Shown here: piece by piece, positions 1 through 7,144 of the stretch
Layout: each line of letters opens with the position of its first letter
Numbering within the stretch: the stretch's first letter is position 1
NCBI GenBank assembly: GCA_023253615.1
Contig: JALRFZ010000336.1
Coordinates: 1 to 14,767, forward strand
Length of the DNA: 14,767 nt
Direction of reading: 5' to 3'
Source: Verrucomicrobiales bacterium
Lineage (GTDB): Bacteria > Verrucomicrobiota > Verrucomicrobiia > Verrucomicrobiales > DEV007
The notes under the pieces: generated by a model
What the model was told of the DNA's origin: nothing
Seen by the model: the letters and a program-made list of their open reading frames with translations, nothing else
The model's database searches: none
Translations under genes and position numbers: made by a program

Positions 1-1
1 C

Positions 2-772
2 CGTCAGGCGGCCGAGAGCCGCATCATCAAAGCGGCGCACGAGGTGAACGTGGGCCACCTGCCGCCGCTCGACAACGCGCCGGATGGGGACTTTTTCTTT
101 CTGCCACGACAAGGGGCCGAGGCGATCACGGAGACGCTCGAGCACCTCATCGCCGAACGCATCCCCGCCCGCTATGGATGGCATCCGCGCGACGGCATCC
201 AGGTGCTGACACCGATGAACCGCCACAGCCTGGGCACGCGCGAGCTCAACGCGCGACTCCAAAAGAAGCTGAATCCTCCCGGCGGATCGAAGCTGGAGAT
301 CGAGCGCTTTGGCACGACCTATCGCACCGGCGACAAGGTCATCCAAATCCGCAACAACTACGACAAGGAGATCTTCAACGGCGACATCGGCCACATCGCC
401 GAGATCACGACGGAGCCGGCGTCGATCTACGTCAGTTTCGAGGGACATCCCCGCGTCCATTACGAACCCGGCGAGCTCGATGAACTCGCCCTCGCCTATG
501 CGGTGACGATCCACAAGTCGCAGGGCAGTGAATTCCCCGCGGTCGTCATCCCGCTCTCGACTCAGCATTTTCCGATGTTGCAACGGAACCTGCTCTACAC
601 CGCGATCACCCGCGGCAAGCGCTTTGTCGTCGTCGTCGGGGAGCAGCGTGCGCTGGAGATCGCAGTACGGAACCGTGAAGGATTGCGACGTCACTCCGGT
701 CTCGCGCAACGGCTCCGCGTGGGCGGAGCAGCGGGCGGCGACGCGATGAAGGAGCGGAAGGAAGAGGGTTGA
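2..772 (+). CDS. recD2: RecD2-like ATP-dependent DNA helicase, C-terminal part (5' end outside window)
   Basis: This is the 3' end of a superfamily 1B 5'-3' DNA helicase of the RecD2/RecD-like family, which works in DNA repair and recombination without RecBC. The frame is open from base 2, before the first internal start at 44, and the opening residues RQAAESRIIKAAHEVNVG match the segment after helicase motif III of RecD2 proteins, so the gene is cut by the window edge and not truncated. Visible signatures are LTPMNRHSLGTRELNARLQ (about 185-260), the TGDKVIQIRNNYDKEIFNGD segment leading into the SH3-like insert (about 329-385), motif V IHKSQGSEFP (about 509-538) and motif VI NLLYTAITRGKR (about 587-622). 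The Walker A and B motifs lie upstream and cannot be seen. The C-terminal tail after residue R of motif VI is short and charged. The isomerase gene follows after 32 bases on the same strand. Family call is firm; RecD2 versus a TraA-like relative is less so. Confidence 0.93.
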   Translation, partial: RQAAESRIIKAAHEVNVGHLPPLDNAPDGDFFFLPRQGAEAITETLEHLIAERIPARYGWHPRDGIQVLTPMNRHSLGTRELNARLQKKLNPPGGSKLEIERFGTTYRTGDKVIQIRNNYDKEIFNGDIGHIAEITTEPASIYVSFEGHPRVHYEPGELDELALAYAVTIHKSQGSEFPAVVIPLSTQHFPMLQRNLLYTAITRGKRFVVVVGEQRALEIAVRNREGLRRHSGLAQRLRVGGAAGGDAMKERKEEG

Positions 773-804
773 GTCGGAGACCCGACCGGGTTAGGATCGG
801 CTCC

Positions 805-1848
805 ATGAAGATCGATCGCCGCCGTTTCCTCGCCCGCTCCACCGCCACGCTCGCCGCTGCCGCCACTGGCGGAGCCTTCACCGCCTGCTCGGAAAAGGCG
901 GAACCGGAAGCGGGAACATCGGAGGAGGAGGGAACGTTTTTCGAGATTTCCCTGGCGCAATGGTCGCTGCACCGCGCCCTGAAGGAAGGCAAGCTCGATC
1001 ACCTCGATTACCCGAAATTCACGAAGGAGAACTTCGGCATCACCGCGATCGAATGGGTGAACCAGTTCTTCTTCATCGAGCACGAGACGCTGGGCTATCA
1101 GCCGAAGGATCAGGCCTATCTCGCGGAGATGAAAAAGCGGGTCGACGACCTCGGCATGACGAACGTGCTCATCATGTGTGACCGGGTCGGGAATCTCGGC
1201 AATCCCGATGCGGTGAAGCGGACCGCGGCGGTCGAAGGGCATTATGCCTGGCTCGAAGCGGCGAAGTTTTTGGGCTGTCACAGCATCCGGGTGAACGCCG
1301 CCTCGGATCCAAACCTCAATCCTGAAATGCAGTCCGATCTTTGCACCGAAGGCCTGCGGCGCCTCTCCGAAAAGGCGGCGACGATGGGGCTGAACGTGAT
1401 TGTCGAGAATCATGGCGGCCTTTCCTCGAACGGCGCCTGGCTTGCCCAGGCAATCAAGAACGTGGGGCTGCCGAACTGCGGCACCTTGCCCGATTTCGGG
1501 AATTTCTACGTGGCGAAAAACCGCGGCAACGCGGAGCAGTATGAAAAGGAAAAGGCGCTTTATGCGGGCGACCCGGCCTATACCGAGGATGACAAGGGAC
1601 TCGGCTATGACCGTTATCTCGGCACGAAGGAACTGATGCCCTACGCCAAAGGTGTCTCCGCGAAGGCCCACGATTTCGACGCGGCAGGCAACGAGATCCA
1701 CACCGACTTCGTGAAGATGATGGGTATCGTGAAGGAATCCGGCTACCGCGGGCACGTCGGCATCGAATACGAAGGCAACCAGCTCGGGGAAGTCGAGGGC
1801 ATCCGGAAGACGAAGGAGCTGCTCGAGCGGGTCTTCACGATGATCTGA
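805..1848 (+). CDS. Tat-exported lipoprotein, sugar phosphate isomerase/epimerase (xylose isomerase-like TIM barrel, hydroxypyruvate isomerase-like)
   Basis: A 347-residue protein of the AP-endonuclease-2/xylose-isomerase-like TIM-barrel superfamily, whose members isomerise or epimerise sugars and small keto/hydroxy acids; the substrate cannot be told from sequence. Residues 5-9 are a twin-arginine motif (RRRFL), followed by an Ala-rich hydrophobic stretch and FTAC with Cys28 placed for lipid attachment, so it is predicted to be folded in the cytoplasm, exported by Tat and anchored to a membrane. Likely metal ligands are Glu201 (IVENHGG), Asp230 (LPDFGN), His289 (SAKAHDF) and Glu321 (GIEYEG), the E-D-H-E set of the family, so it appears catalytically intact. 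I chose ATG 805 because the signal peptide begins there and TTAGGA lies about 8 bases upstream; a TTG at 769 would add 12 residues before the Tat motif and overlap the helicase stop. It faces the RAYT gene tail to tail across 20 bases. Confidence 0.9.
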   Translation: MKIDRRRFLARSTATLAAAATGGAFTACSEKAEPEAGTSEEEGTFFEISLAQWSLHRALKEGKLDHLDYPKFTKENFGITAIEWVNQFFFIEHETLGYQPKDQAYLAEMKKRVDDLGMTNVLIMCDRVGNLGNPDAVKRTAAVEGHYAWLEAAKFLGCHSIRVNAASDPNLNPEMQSDLCTEGLRRLSEKAATMGLNVIVENHGGLSSNGAWLAQAIKNVGLPNCGTLPDFGNFYVAKNRGNAEQYEKEKALYAGDPAYTEDDKGLGYDRYLGTKELMPYAKGVSAKAHDFDAAGNEIHTDFVKMMGIVKESGYRGHVGIEYEGNQLGEVEGIRKTKELLERVFTMI

Positions 1849-1864
1849 TCGCGCGAGGAGGTAA

Positions 1865-1910
1865 CACGTCAAGAACGTGGGGTTTCCACCACCCTCACGC
1901 GAAGATCGCG
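1865..1910. repeat. Small hairpins at the RAYT 3' end
   Basis: Three short perfect inverted repeats sit side by side: CACGT/ACGTG (1865-1879, 5-base loop, spanning the RAYT stop codon), GTGG/CCAC (1877-1889, 5-base loop) and CGCGA/TCGCG (1898-1910, 3-base loop, inside the RAYT coding end). None is followed by a T run, so they do not make a canonical intrinsic terminator for either the RAYT gene or the convergent isomerase gene. They might be REP-like or simply chance in GC-rich DNA. Confidence 0.35.
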
Positions 1911-2921
1911 CAAGACGCGGAGATCCCCCCATTCGCCGCCGCGCATGCGACGGGCACCCGTTTCTCGTTTCGGACCGAGCCTCCCCTGCTCTTGCAAACG
2001 CCCGAACGTTTCCTCGACGAAAGCACTTGATCCGAACACCGCACCGTCGCTGAAGTAACGGACCCGGCATCGCAGCAACTCGGGCAAGGACACTTTTCCC
2101 CCGGATTCCACCACGCGGACGGCTTCCTCCGGAGAGACACCGCGCCGCGCCGGGGCACCGGCGGATTCGTCCCCCGCGATTTCCGCCCCGTCGGTGTAGA
2201 GGAGGCAACGATAGCGTTCCATCGTCTCCTTCCACGGGCATGCGCCGCCGGGATTTTCGAGACCCTCCCGTTGGATCGAACCGAGCCCATGCCGAGCCCG
2301 CGCCGCCCCACGCCCGCCGCCCATTGCCTCCCCGTAGCCGCTCCACCGGTAATCCTCCGGCCGGGCCACCAGGCCCGCACGCACCGGATTCAGATCGATG
2401 TAGGCCGCCACGGTGAGGAGCGCCTTTTCCCCACCCTCGATCAGCGTGCTGCGGAAGCGTCCTTCCCAGAGGGTGCCGACCCGCCCCAGCCGATCGTTCA
2501 TGAAAATGGAGACCCGTTGTTTCAGCTCTTTCAAGAAGATCGAGAGATCACCACGTCGGTGCTCGTAGCGGGCGAGGACGGACCGCTTCCAAGCCTCGTT
2601 GCCCGACTTTTCCGCCCGCTCCAACTCCTCCGCGACCGTTGCCACCGTGGCGTGATCATAGAGAAGAGCGAGTCGCTCCAACAGGATGGCAGGAGTCAAC
2701 GGTGGAAGACTCCCCTTCGGCGGCACCTCGACGAGAAGGTGGAAGTGATTCCCCATCAGGCAATACGTCGCGATCCGCACATCGCAGAACCTCTCCAGCT
2801 TCCGCATGATCGAACGGAAGACCTCTTTCTCCACTCCCTGGAAGATCATGCGCTTGTCCACGACCCGCGAAACGCAATGGTAGTAACCAAATCCTGAAGC
2901 ATTTGCAAAAAATCGATTCAT
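1869..2921 (-). CDS. RAYT-type (REP-associated) Y1/HUH transposase family protein
   Basis: A 350-residue member of the Y1 transposase (IS200/IS605 TnpA-like) superfamily, RAYT branch, which in other bacteria processes REP hairpins as single-copy domesticated transposases. The HUH pair is clear in MGNHFHLLVEV (His59 and His61), and the family block GRVGTLWEGRFRS (about 147-158) and AYIDLNPVRAGLV (about 173-185) follow. The C-terminal part, with RCRVRYFSDGAVFGSSAFVEE (from 285, shown shorter here as RYFSDGAVFGSSAFVEE) and a closing RDLRVRVV, is the extra region of the long RAYTs often seen in Verrucomicrobia and Planctomycetes (from memory of the family). The catalytic Tyr expected just before the GRxGxLW block is not evident: that helix reads KQRVSIFMNDR. 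Start chosen at ATG 2921; an in-frame TTG at 2939 would add six residues. No Shine-Dalgarno is visible. No terminal inverted repeats of a transposon flank it, consistent with a RAYT and not a mobile insertion sequence. Confidence 0.9.
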   Translation of the reverse strand: MNRFFANASGFGYYHCVSRVVDKRMIFQGVEKEVFRSIMRKLERFCDVRIATYCLMGNHFHLLVEVPPKGSLPPLTPAILLERLALLYDHATVATVAEELERAEKSGNEAWKRSVLARYEHRRGDLSIFLKELKQRVSIFMNDRLGRVGTLWEGRFRSTLIEGGEKALLTVAAYIDLNPVRAGLVARPEDYRWSGYGEAMGGGRGAARARHGLGSIQREGLENPGGACPWKETMERYRCLLYTDGAEIAGDESAGAPARRGVSPEEAVRVVESGGKVSLPELLRCRVRYFSDGAVFGSSAFVEETFGRLQEQGRLGPKRETGARRMRGGEWGDLRVLRDLRVRVVETPRS

Positions 2922-2997
2922 CAGAAAAATCTGACACAAAATCCGCGCATTTCAAATAAATAGGGTGGCTATTTCTCAGATTGCTTGAGATTGCTTG
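2921..2997. repeat. Inverted repeats and a tandem 10-mer between the RAYT gene and the Sel1-repeat gene
   Basis: Upstream of the RAYT gene lie TCAGA/TCTGA (2921-2934, 4-base loop, touching the start codon), AAATAG/CTATTT (2958-2974, 5-base loop GGTGG) and a perfect tandem repeat of AGATTGCTTG (2978-2987 and 2988-2997). On the - strand the 6-bp hairpin is followed by ATTTG, so it may be a weak terminator for the upstream pseudokinase gene. RAYT genes are commonly flanked by the hairpins they act on, which is why this cluster is recorded, but the arms are short and the classic GTAG guide tetranucleotide is not evident. Confidence 0.4.
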
Positions 2998-3018
2998 GGG
3001 CACGTGGCATAACGGAGG

Positions 3019-5736
3019 TCAGCTTTCGGGATCGATGCCCCTGTCGAGGAGCCAGCGGAGGGCTCCTCCGTGGCCGCGGGCGGAGGCGAGTTTGATCCAG
3101 CGGAGGGACTCGGGAAAAGAGGTCTCCACCCCCCACCCCTCGCTGAGACATCTTCCAAAATCATACATGGCCCGCACATCGCCCTGCTCGGCGGCCGAAC
3201 GAAATCGAGCGGCGGCTTCCCCGGCATCGGCGGCACATCCAGTACCGGTGGCGTGGCATAGCCCGGTCATGTAGATCGCGGAGACCCACCCCTGCGAAGC
3301 GGCACGCTCCCACATGGCATAGGCCGCGGCAGGATCATTCGCCGACAAGAGGAGCCGGGCGTGGAGCTCCTGGGAGGGAGCATGCCCGGAGACCGCCGCG
3401 CGTTCGAGAAAGCCCTTGGCAGCGGGATCTTCGAGGGTCCCGGCGGTTTCCGACCACCGGAGGGTCGCATAGTGAAACCCGGAATCGGCATCACCTTTGC
3501 GCGCCCCCTCGAGGAACCAATCGGCCGCCGCGTCGTTGGCCTCACCCAGCGCAAGCGAGTAAAGTCCCATCACCCGCGCCGCGACCGCGTCTCCCTTGGC
3601 AACAAGATGCCGCAGCCAGGGCTCGATCTCACGTCGCGAATTCCCGGCTTCGAGCCGGTCGAGCAGGGGCAGGAGCCGCAAGGACTGGGGACTTCCTTCG
3701 GCGATCAGGTATTCCCCCAGGGCGGTGCGTGCCACTTCGACGCGTTGCGTGGTCTCGGCAAGGAACTCCGGGAACGTGAAAACCAGCGGTTCACTCTCCT
3801 TGAAGAGCCCGAGCCTCTGGGCCCAGCCGGACAACAAAAATCCAACAAGCAGAGCCACCACGGCGGCAGCGACGGCGATCCAGCCCCACGGCATCCTCCG
3901 GTCCAGCCGACCACCCGCCCCAGCCTCTGCTTCACCGGCGACGACCGCCTCCGTCATGCCATCGGCCTCGAAAGCCGGATCCGCTTCCGCGGCTTCGGAT
4001 CCGCGTGGCAGTTCAACATTTCCTTCGTAGAGCCGCTCACCCATCACCTCTCCGAGGGCGGCGAGACCTCCTTCCTCCGGGACCTCGCCGACGTCCTGCC
4101 CGGACTGTGCAGGGTTCTCGTCGGGGTCAAAACGAGCGAAGGCCTGGAAAAAGTTCGTCGTGACCGATTCGGGATCCGTTCCAAGGAGCAGCTGGTATTC
4201 CTCAAAGCGGGAGGCGAGGGCGTCCGGCATGAGCGAATGCTCGGACGGAGCGGTCCAGCGGAAGCGCGAGCCGGTCAGCAGGAACCAGAGCATGGGCAGG
4301 GCGATCGCGGACCTGCGCGCGGCCTCAAATTGCCGGCCTGGCAGACGCGAACATTCCCGCACGGCAGCGGGCAGATCGACTCCCTCCATCAGGCTCGCGA
4401 TCGTCTGATGAAGTCGCAGCTTCAACGGCAGTTCACGCCAGGCCTCCCCGCCCTTTCGTTCGAGGAGAGCGAGCGTTGAAGACAGCGACCTGGTACCGGT
4501 GAGGAGCAGCACGTTTCCGGGAGGCAACCACCAGACGGAGCACGCGCCGGTCTGCTTTTCAAGGGCGTCCAGCGCGGCATTGATCCGCATGCCGATTCCG
4601 GCGGCCTGCTCAAAGGACAGTGGCCCGATGCGCTCGAGGATCGCGGCGAGATCGACCCCGGCGACCTGCTCTTCTCCCACCAGGGTGACGGAGGGGAGAT
4701 CCTCGAGGTAATTGACCTGCAACTGATGCACCATCCCGCGCCCCGGCCGCCGCGTGGCGTCGTGGTGCTGATTGAGCCAGCCTTCCCGGGGCAGGGTCTC
4801 CGTGCCCGGCAACACCTGCAGATGCGTCGCCGCTCCGCGCACCCGCGAGACGATGGCATAAGGTTCATCGCCGGGGTCGGCCGATTCCGGGAGGCGGCGA
4901 TCCTCCCCCGCACCCTCGGAGGCCGCCTCGATTTCACGGCGCAGCCATTCCCGCAGCGGCATGACCGGCAGGGCGGCCTCGCCCGCCTGTGGCGACGCCG
5001 GGTCGCCGGCACCTTCACGGATCACTTCACGGAAGGCTGGAAAAAAGTCGCGACCATCTTCGGCAAAGATGTCGAGAATGACCTCGCGGGTTCGCGACGG
5101 CAGCTCATCAAAATTCCTGGGCAGGGAATCGCGATGGAAATTCCGGATCGGCACGCCGGCGATGAGGCTGCAAAACACCTGGGCGAGGCTCCACTCGAGC
5201 CGATGCTCGCGGACGTGGTCTCCGGGCTTCGTCCATCCGGTGAACTCGGAAAACACCGGCCTCACTCCCCCGCTCCGGTCGCGGACCACTTCAAAATTCA
5301 GGGTGGTGAGCCGCTCCATCGAAGCAGGGAGCGGCTCAAACGAGGAGAAGAGGTCGATGAACCGCAGGATCCAGGACGAGGCCGTGATCATGGGCACTTT
5401 GCCTGCCCTCGCCAGATAAGCGGGGAGCGGCTCGCCGTCGCGCATCTCATCAGCGTAGAAGAGTTCCTCGCCGTCGCGTCCCCAGGAAATGATCCGGCTC
5501 ACGAGAGGTGTGCGCAGGGCCGAGACCCGGCCCATCTCCTCTTCAAAGGCCCCCAGCTTCTCCGCCCGCAGCGCGCCCCCCTCGAAGATGTGCAAACGGG
5601 CGAACCCCCATCGTTCGCAGTCGAGGACGAGGAGGATCTTTTCGTCGGAGAGTTGGGAGGGCAGCGACACGACATTGCCCGAGGCATCCCGGACGAAGCG
5701 GTATTGGGCAAACTCGGCAATGGAGGGCTGGCTCAT
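3019..5736 (-). CDS. Large membrane protein: two degenerate kinase-fold domains, one transmembrane helix, Sel1-like repeats
   Basis: A 905-residue protein of no known function. Residues about 28-265 and 290-500 each follow the layout of a Ser/Thr protein kinase but lack catalytic residues. In the first, an alphaC-like AFEEEMGRVSAL is followed by a hinge-like YADEMRDGEPLPAYLARAG (94-112), while the catalytic loop region reads LTTLNFEVV and the DFG position reads SEF. In the second, the hinge and alphaD region VGEEQVAGVDLAAILER (353-369) and GPLSFEQAAGIGMRINAAL precede WLPPGNVLL (403-411), which lines up with the KPxN-hLL stretch of kinases without the HRD. Residues 540-612 are an acidic, low-complexity linker; 617-636 are one transmembrane helix with a basic RLDRR before it, so the kinase-like part should be cytoplasmic. 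Residues about 712-895 carry Sel1/TPR-like helical repeats (for example AAARFRSAAEQGDVRAMYDFG), predicted outside the membrane for protein binding. The ATG at 5736 is preceded by a pyrimidine-rich leader, not by a Shine-Dalgarno. It is divergent from hisB. Sel1 part firm; kinase-fold reading is inference. Confidence 0.85.
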   Translation of the reverse strand: MSQPSIAEFAQYRFVRDASGNVVSLPSQLSDEKILLVLDCERWGFARLHIFEGGALRAEKLGAFEEEMGRVSALRTPLVSRIISWGRDGEELFYADEMRDGEPLPAYLARAGKVPMITASSWILRFIDLFSSFEPLPASMERLTTLNFEVVRDRSGGVRPVFSEFTGWTKPGDHVREHRLEWSLAQVFCSLIAGVPIRNFHRDSLPRNFDELPSRTREVILDIFAEDGRDFFPAFREVIREGAGDPASPQAGEAALPVMPLREWLRREIEAASEGAGEDRRLPESADPGDEPYAIVSRVRGAATHLQVLPGTETLPREGWLNQHHDATRRPGRGMVHQLQVNYLEDLPSVTLVGEEQVAGVDLAAILERIGPLSFEQAAGIGMRINAALDALEKQTGACSVWWLPPGNVLLLTGTRSLSSTLALLERKGGEAWRELPLKLRLHQTIASLMEGVDLPAAVRECSRLPGRQFEAARRSAIALPMLWFLLTGSRFRWTAPSEHSLMPDALASRFEEYQLLLGTDPESVTTNFFQAFARFDPDENPAQSGQDVGEVPEEGGLAALGEVMGERLYEGNVELPRGSEAAEADPAFEADGMTEAVVAGEAEAGAGGRLDRRMPWGWIAVAAAVVALLVGFLLSGWAQRLGLFKESEPLVFTFPEFLAETTQRVEVARTALGEYLIAEGSPQSLRLLPLLDRLEAGNSRREIEPWLRHLVAKGDAVAARVMGLYSLALGEANDAAADWFLEGARKGDADSGFHYATLRWSETAGTLEDPAAKGFLERAAVSGHAPSQELHARLLLSANDPAAAYAMWERAASQGWVSAIYMTGLCHATGTGCAADAGEAAARFRSAAEQGDVRAMYDFGRCLSEGWGVETSFPESLRWIKLASARGHGGALRWLLDRGIDPES

Positions 5737-5844
5737 GAAAGGGGCAAGGCATCCCGACCGTATTCCTTCAATAAGCGGTTGAGGACATCGCCGGGAAGGT
5801 AGATGTTTCCGCCCGCGAAGTCATTCCCAAACCGCGACTCTGCC

Positions 5845-6444
5845 ATGGCGGAACCCAGAAAAAATTCCCTGCATCGGAAAACCGGCGAGACCGACATCCG
5901 CCTCGGCCTCGTCGTCGATGGTACCGGCACCTCATCGATCGCGACCGGCGTCCCGTTTTTCGACCACATGCTGACCCTTTTCGCGAAGCACGGCCGCTTC
6001 GATCTCGTCGTGGACGCCAAGGGCGATATCGAGATTGATTACCACCACACCGTGGAGGATACCGGCATCGTTCTCGGCCAGGCCTTTCACGCGGCCCTCG
6101 GGGAAAAGCGGGGGATCTTCCGCTACGGGTCGGGCCATTTCCCGATGGACGAGACGCTCGTGCGCGTCGCCCTCGATGTCAGCGGACGCCCCTTCCTCGA
6201 CTACCGTGCCCCGGATCATGTGCCGCACGTGGGGGAGAAGTTCAACTTCACGCTCGTGGAGGAATTTCTCCGCGCCTTCGCGTTCAACGCCCTCATCAAC
6301 CTCCACGTCGAGATCGTCTACGGGCGCGACCCGCACCACATGGCGGAGGCGATTTTCAAAGGGCTCGCCCGCTGCCTCGACGAAGGCACGCGGGTCGATG
6401 AACGCATCGTCGGCGTCGTCCCCAGCACCAAGGAAGTGCTCTGA
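5845..6444 (+). CDS. hisB: Imidazoleglycerol-phosphate dehydratase
   Basis: HisB dehydrates imidazole glycerol phosphate to imidazole acetol phosphate, step six or so of histidine synthesis, as a Mn-dependent 24-mer in the cytoplasm. The 199-residue product has the normal monofunctional length; no phosphatase domain is attached. Diagnostic blocks are GVPFFDHMLTLFAKHGRFDL (from about 35), DYHHTVEDTGIVLGQA (65-80, His67, His68, Glu71), GIFRYGSGHFPMDETLVRVA (90-109) and RDPHHMAEAIFKGLARCL (161-178, His164, His165, Glu168), so the metal ligands are all present. I chose ATG 5845 because homologues begin shortly before the RKTxET motif; ATG 5803, in frame and preceded by GGAAGG, would add 14 residues and cannot be excluded. 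hisH follows after 9 bases, so the two are surely cotranscribed. The 108 bases to the divergent pseudokinase gene must hold both promoters, but I see no convincing boxes. Confidence 0.97.
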   Translation: MAEPRKNSLHRKTGETDIRLGLVVDGTGTSSIATGVPFFDHMLTLFAKHGRFDLVVDAKGDIEIDYHHTVEDTGIVLGQAFHAALGEKRGIFRYGSGHFPMDETLVRVALDVSGRPFLDYRAPDHVPHVGEKFNFTLVEEFLRAFAFNALINLHVEIVYGRDPHHMAEAIFKGLARCLDEGTRVDERIVGVVPSTKEVL

Positions 6445-6453
6445 GACGCGGCG

Positions 6454-7089
6454 ATGACCCCACACCCTGACATGACCACACGCGTCGGCGTCATCGACTA
6501 CGGAGGCGGCAATCTCCGGAACGTCCTCAACGTGCTGAAGTATCTCGGCCACGAAGGCAGCCTCGTCTCGGGTCCGGACGACCTCGCCGGGATCGACCGC
6601 CTCGTCTTTCCCGGCGTGGGCGCCTTCGGCGACTGCGCGGGCGAACTCGACCGGCGGGGCCTGCGCGAGCCGATCGTCGAATGGATCCGGGACGACCGCC
6701 CCTACTTCGGGATCTGCCTCGGCTACCAGGTGCTCTTCGAGCGCTCCTCGGAGTGCCCGGAGGTGAAGGGCCTCGGCGTCTTCGAGGGAGAGGTGGTGCA
6801 GTTTCCTCTGGATCGGGGTCTCAAGGTGCCCCACATGGGCTGGAATCGCGTGGAACCCGTCGATCCGGATTTCCCCATCTGGGAGGGAGCCCCGGACCCG
6901 CTCTATCTTTATTTCGTGCACTCCTTTTATCCGCGTCCGTCCGACGATCGCATCACCGCCTCGACCACGGAGTACGGGGACGCGTTCGCCTCGAGCATCG
7001 CCAGCGGCAATACCTTCGCCGGTCAATTCCACCCGGAGCGAAGCCAGGAAGCGGGCCTGCGCTTGATGGGGAATTTCCTGAACCGCTGA
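6454..7089 (+). CDS. hisH: Imidazole glycerol phosphate synthase, glutaminase subunit
   Basis: HisH is the class I glutamine amidotransferase subunit that supplies ammonia to HisF, making imidazole glycerol phosphate (HisB's substrate) and AICAR. The catalytic triad is intact: Cys88 in FGICLGYQVLF, and His193 and Glu195 in GQFHPERSQ; the N-terminal VIDYGGGN and the VPHMGWN oxyanion/substrate loop are also normal, as is the 211-residue length. The familiar CLGMQ is CLGYQ here. An alternative ATG at 6472 would remove six residues (MTPHPD) and starts closer to the conserved VGVIDYGGGN; neither start has a Shine-Dalgarno. Neither hisA nor hisF follows, since dnaN lies convergent 54 bases away, so HisF must be encoded elsewhere. 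Confidence 0.97.
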   Translation: MTPHPDMTTRVGVIDYGGGNLRNVLNVLKYLGHEGSLVSGPDDLAGIDRLVFPGVGAFGDCAGELDRRGLREPIVEWIRDDRPYFGICLGYQVLFERSSECPEVKGLGVFEGEVVQFPLDRGLKVPHMGWNRVEPVDPDFPIWEGAPDPLYLYFVHSFYPRPSDDRITASTTEYGDAFASSIASGNTFAGQFHPERSQEAGLRLMGNFLNR

Positions 7090-7094
7090 TCCGA

Positions 7095-7144
7095 CCGCCG
7101 CTCCGGGGGAAGAGGAGGCGGCGCGATGACGCTTGTCCTTTTTT
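7095..7144 (+). terminator. Weak candidate terminator between hisH and dnaN
   Basis: Between the convergent hisH and dnaN ends lies a GC stem, CGCCGC pairing with GCGGCG (about 7096-7101 with 7118-7123), and then six T residues at 7139-7144. The T run is 15 bases from the stem, too far for a canonical intrinsic terminator, and no matching A run marks a dnaN terminator on the other strand. Confidence 0.25.

Noticed and set aside
769..804. TTG start at 769 for the isomerase gene, overlapping the helicase stop
   Set aside because: It would put 12 residues before the twin-arginine motif; ATG 805 has the signal peptide right at the start and a weak ribosome site.
1856..1862. Perfect Shine-Dalgarno-like AGGAGGT after the isomerase stop
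   Set aside because: No start codon follows at a useful distance (first GTG is about 14 bases on) and the frame runs antisense to the RAYT gene.
691..2346. Long open frame on the - strand (551 codons) opposite the isomerase gene
   Set aside because: It lies antisense to a well-supported gene and into the RAYT gene, has Arg/Gly-rich composition and no recognisable domain; a shadow of high GC content.
3361..5802. Two long + strand frames (372 and 358 codons) opposite the pseudokinase/Sel1 gene
   Set aside because: The - strand product has a coherent Sel1 region and membrane helix; the + strand products are rich in Arg, Pro and Gly with no domain.
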